A DNA stretch of 41,377 bases, from positions 1 to 41,377 of the forward strand of contig NZ_JAMBLT010000014.1 in assembly GCF_023336895.1 (NCBI RefSeq), read 5' to 3'. A model generated the notes under the pieces. That model was given only the letters and a program-made list of their open reading frames with translations. It did no database searches and was not told where the DNA came from. Shown one piece after another: positions 41,275 to 41,377 of this stretch (positions within the stretch are counted from its first letter, which is position 1; the number at the start of each line of letters is the position of its first letter). The translations under genes were made by a program, and so were the position numbers. Source of the DNA: Parasutterella secunda. GTDB lineage: Bacteria > Pseudomonadota > Gammaproteobacteria > Burkholderiales > Burkholderiaceae_F.

Positions 41275-41377
41275 CGGACAACTAACTCAGATTCAAGATT
41301 CCGAAACTGCGTCCCACTTCCACTATAACGTTCTTTCTTGGTTTGCCTTTTTCCTTTCACTGTACGTTTTCCAATGA

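Larger units (their letters stand above)
35657..41322 (+). mobile_element. Possible composite transposon (IS - autotransporter - IS)
   Basis: Two same-orientation IS3-family elements enclose the Pmp-like autotransporter. The outermost flanks are identical: CTA at 35654-35656 and CTA at 41323-41325, the 3-bp duplication size usual for IS3. Neither IS has matching flanks of its own. This suggests that the 5.67-kb block moved as a unit, but a 3-bp match can be chance (1 in 64) and the two IS copies are not identical. Confidence 0.4.
40032..41322 (+). mobile_element. IS3-family insertion sequence, copy 2
   Basis: A 1291-bp element related to copy 1. The left end (40032-40067, TGAAGTAAGGTCGTAG...) matches the reverse complement of the right end (41287-41322, TGGAAGTGGGACGCAG...) over about 35 nt, ending in GGAAT(T/C)TTGAATCTGA. 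The transposases of the two copies are only about 60% identical by eye, so this is a different element of the same group, not a recent duplicate. Flanks are GTA (left) and CTA (right). Confidence 0.87.

Noticed and set aside
1-41377. CRISPR arrays, toxin-antitoxin pairs, retrons or an integrated prophage
   Set aside because: No regularly spaced 25-40-nt direct repeats, no reverse transcriptase, no integrase and no phage structural genes are visible. The only phased repeat is the short degenerate array near 35440.

Overview
The window looks like chromosome of a betaproteobacterium of the order Burkholderiales, most plausibly family Sutterellaceae. This is an inference from gene order and protein character (rne divergent from rluC, yceF/yceD/rpmF, a fab cluster, lepA-lepB-rnc-era-recO-acpS-nagZ, moderate GC). 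No search was run.

Layout. 1-2960: clpB behind a near-consensus heat-shock (sigma-32) promoter. 3040-6375: a complete lysine-riboswitch operon, with promoter, L-box aptamer and terminator followed by an APC-family amino acid permease and a YtcJ-type amidohydrolase. 6455-10693 (minus): a DUF2863-like protein and RNase E, then a 695-nt gap without a gene. 11389-15365: rluC, a HAD phosphatase, an RsmI-like methyltransferase, yceF, yceD and rpmF. 15732-18205: an accessory island (Bcr/CflA-type exporter, haloacetate-dehalogenase-like hydrolase, small secreted protein) where plsX would be expected. 18366-22786: fabH-fabD-fabG-acpP-fabF, fatty acid initiation and elongation, with acpP flanked by terminators. 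22868-25925: a dCMP deaminase and an autotransporter whose upstream region carries a G8 tract. 26120-32576: lepA, lepB, rnc, era, recO, acpS and nagZ, closely packed and largely overlapping. 32670-35183: tRNA-Gly(GCC), gluQ, a periplasmic asparaginase and tRNA-Arg(ACG). 35184-41377: a mobile region with a phased repeat array and two related but different IS3-family elements in the same orientation, on either side of a Pmp-like autotransporter whose N-terminal coding region holds a C9 tract.

The most interesting signals are: (i) a full lysine riboswitch, including an alternative antiterminator pairing, over a permease/amidohydrolase pair; (ii) two autotransporter genes each with a homopolymeric G/C tract, one upstream of the gene and one in codons 12-15, as expected of phase-variable surface loci; the second has start codons in two frames ahead of the tract; (iii) a possible composite transposon, since IS-autotransporter-IS is bounded outside by the same trinucleotide CTA; (iv) an IS3 transposase whose orfA and orfB are fused by one extra A in the slippage run, next to a related copy that keeps the frameshift arrangement but has a nonsense codon in orfB; (v) familiar synteny blocks lacking expected members (plsX, pdxJ, and the rpoE-rseAB-mucD group).
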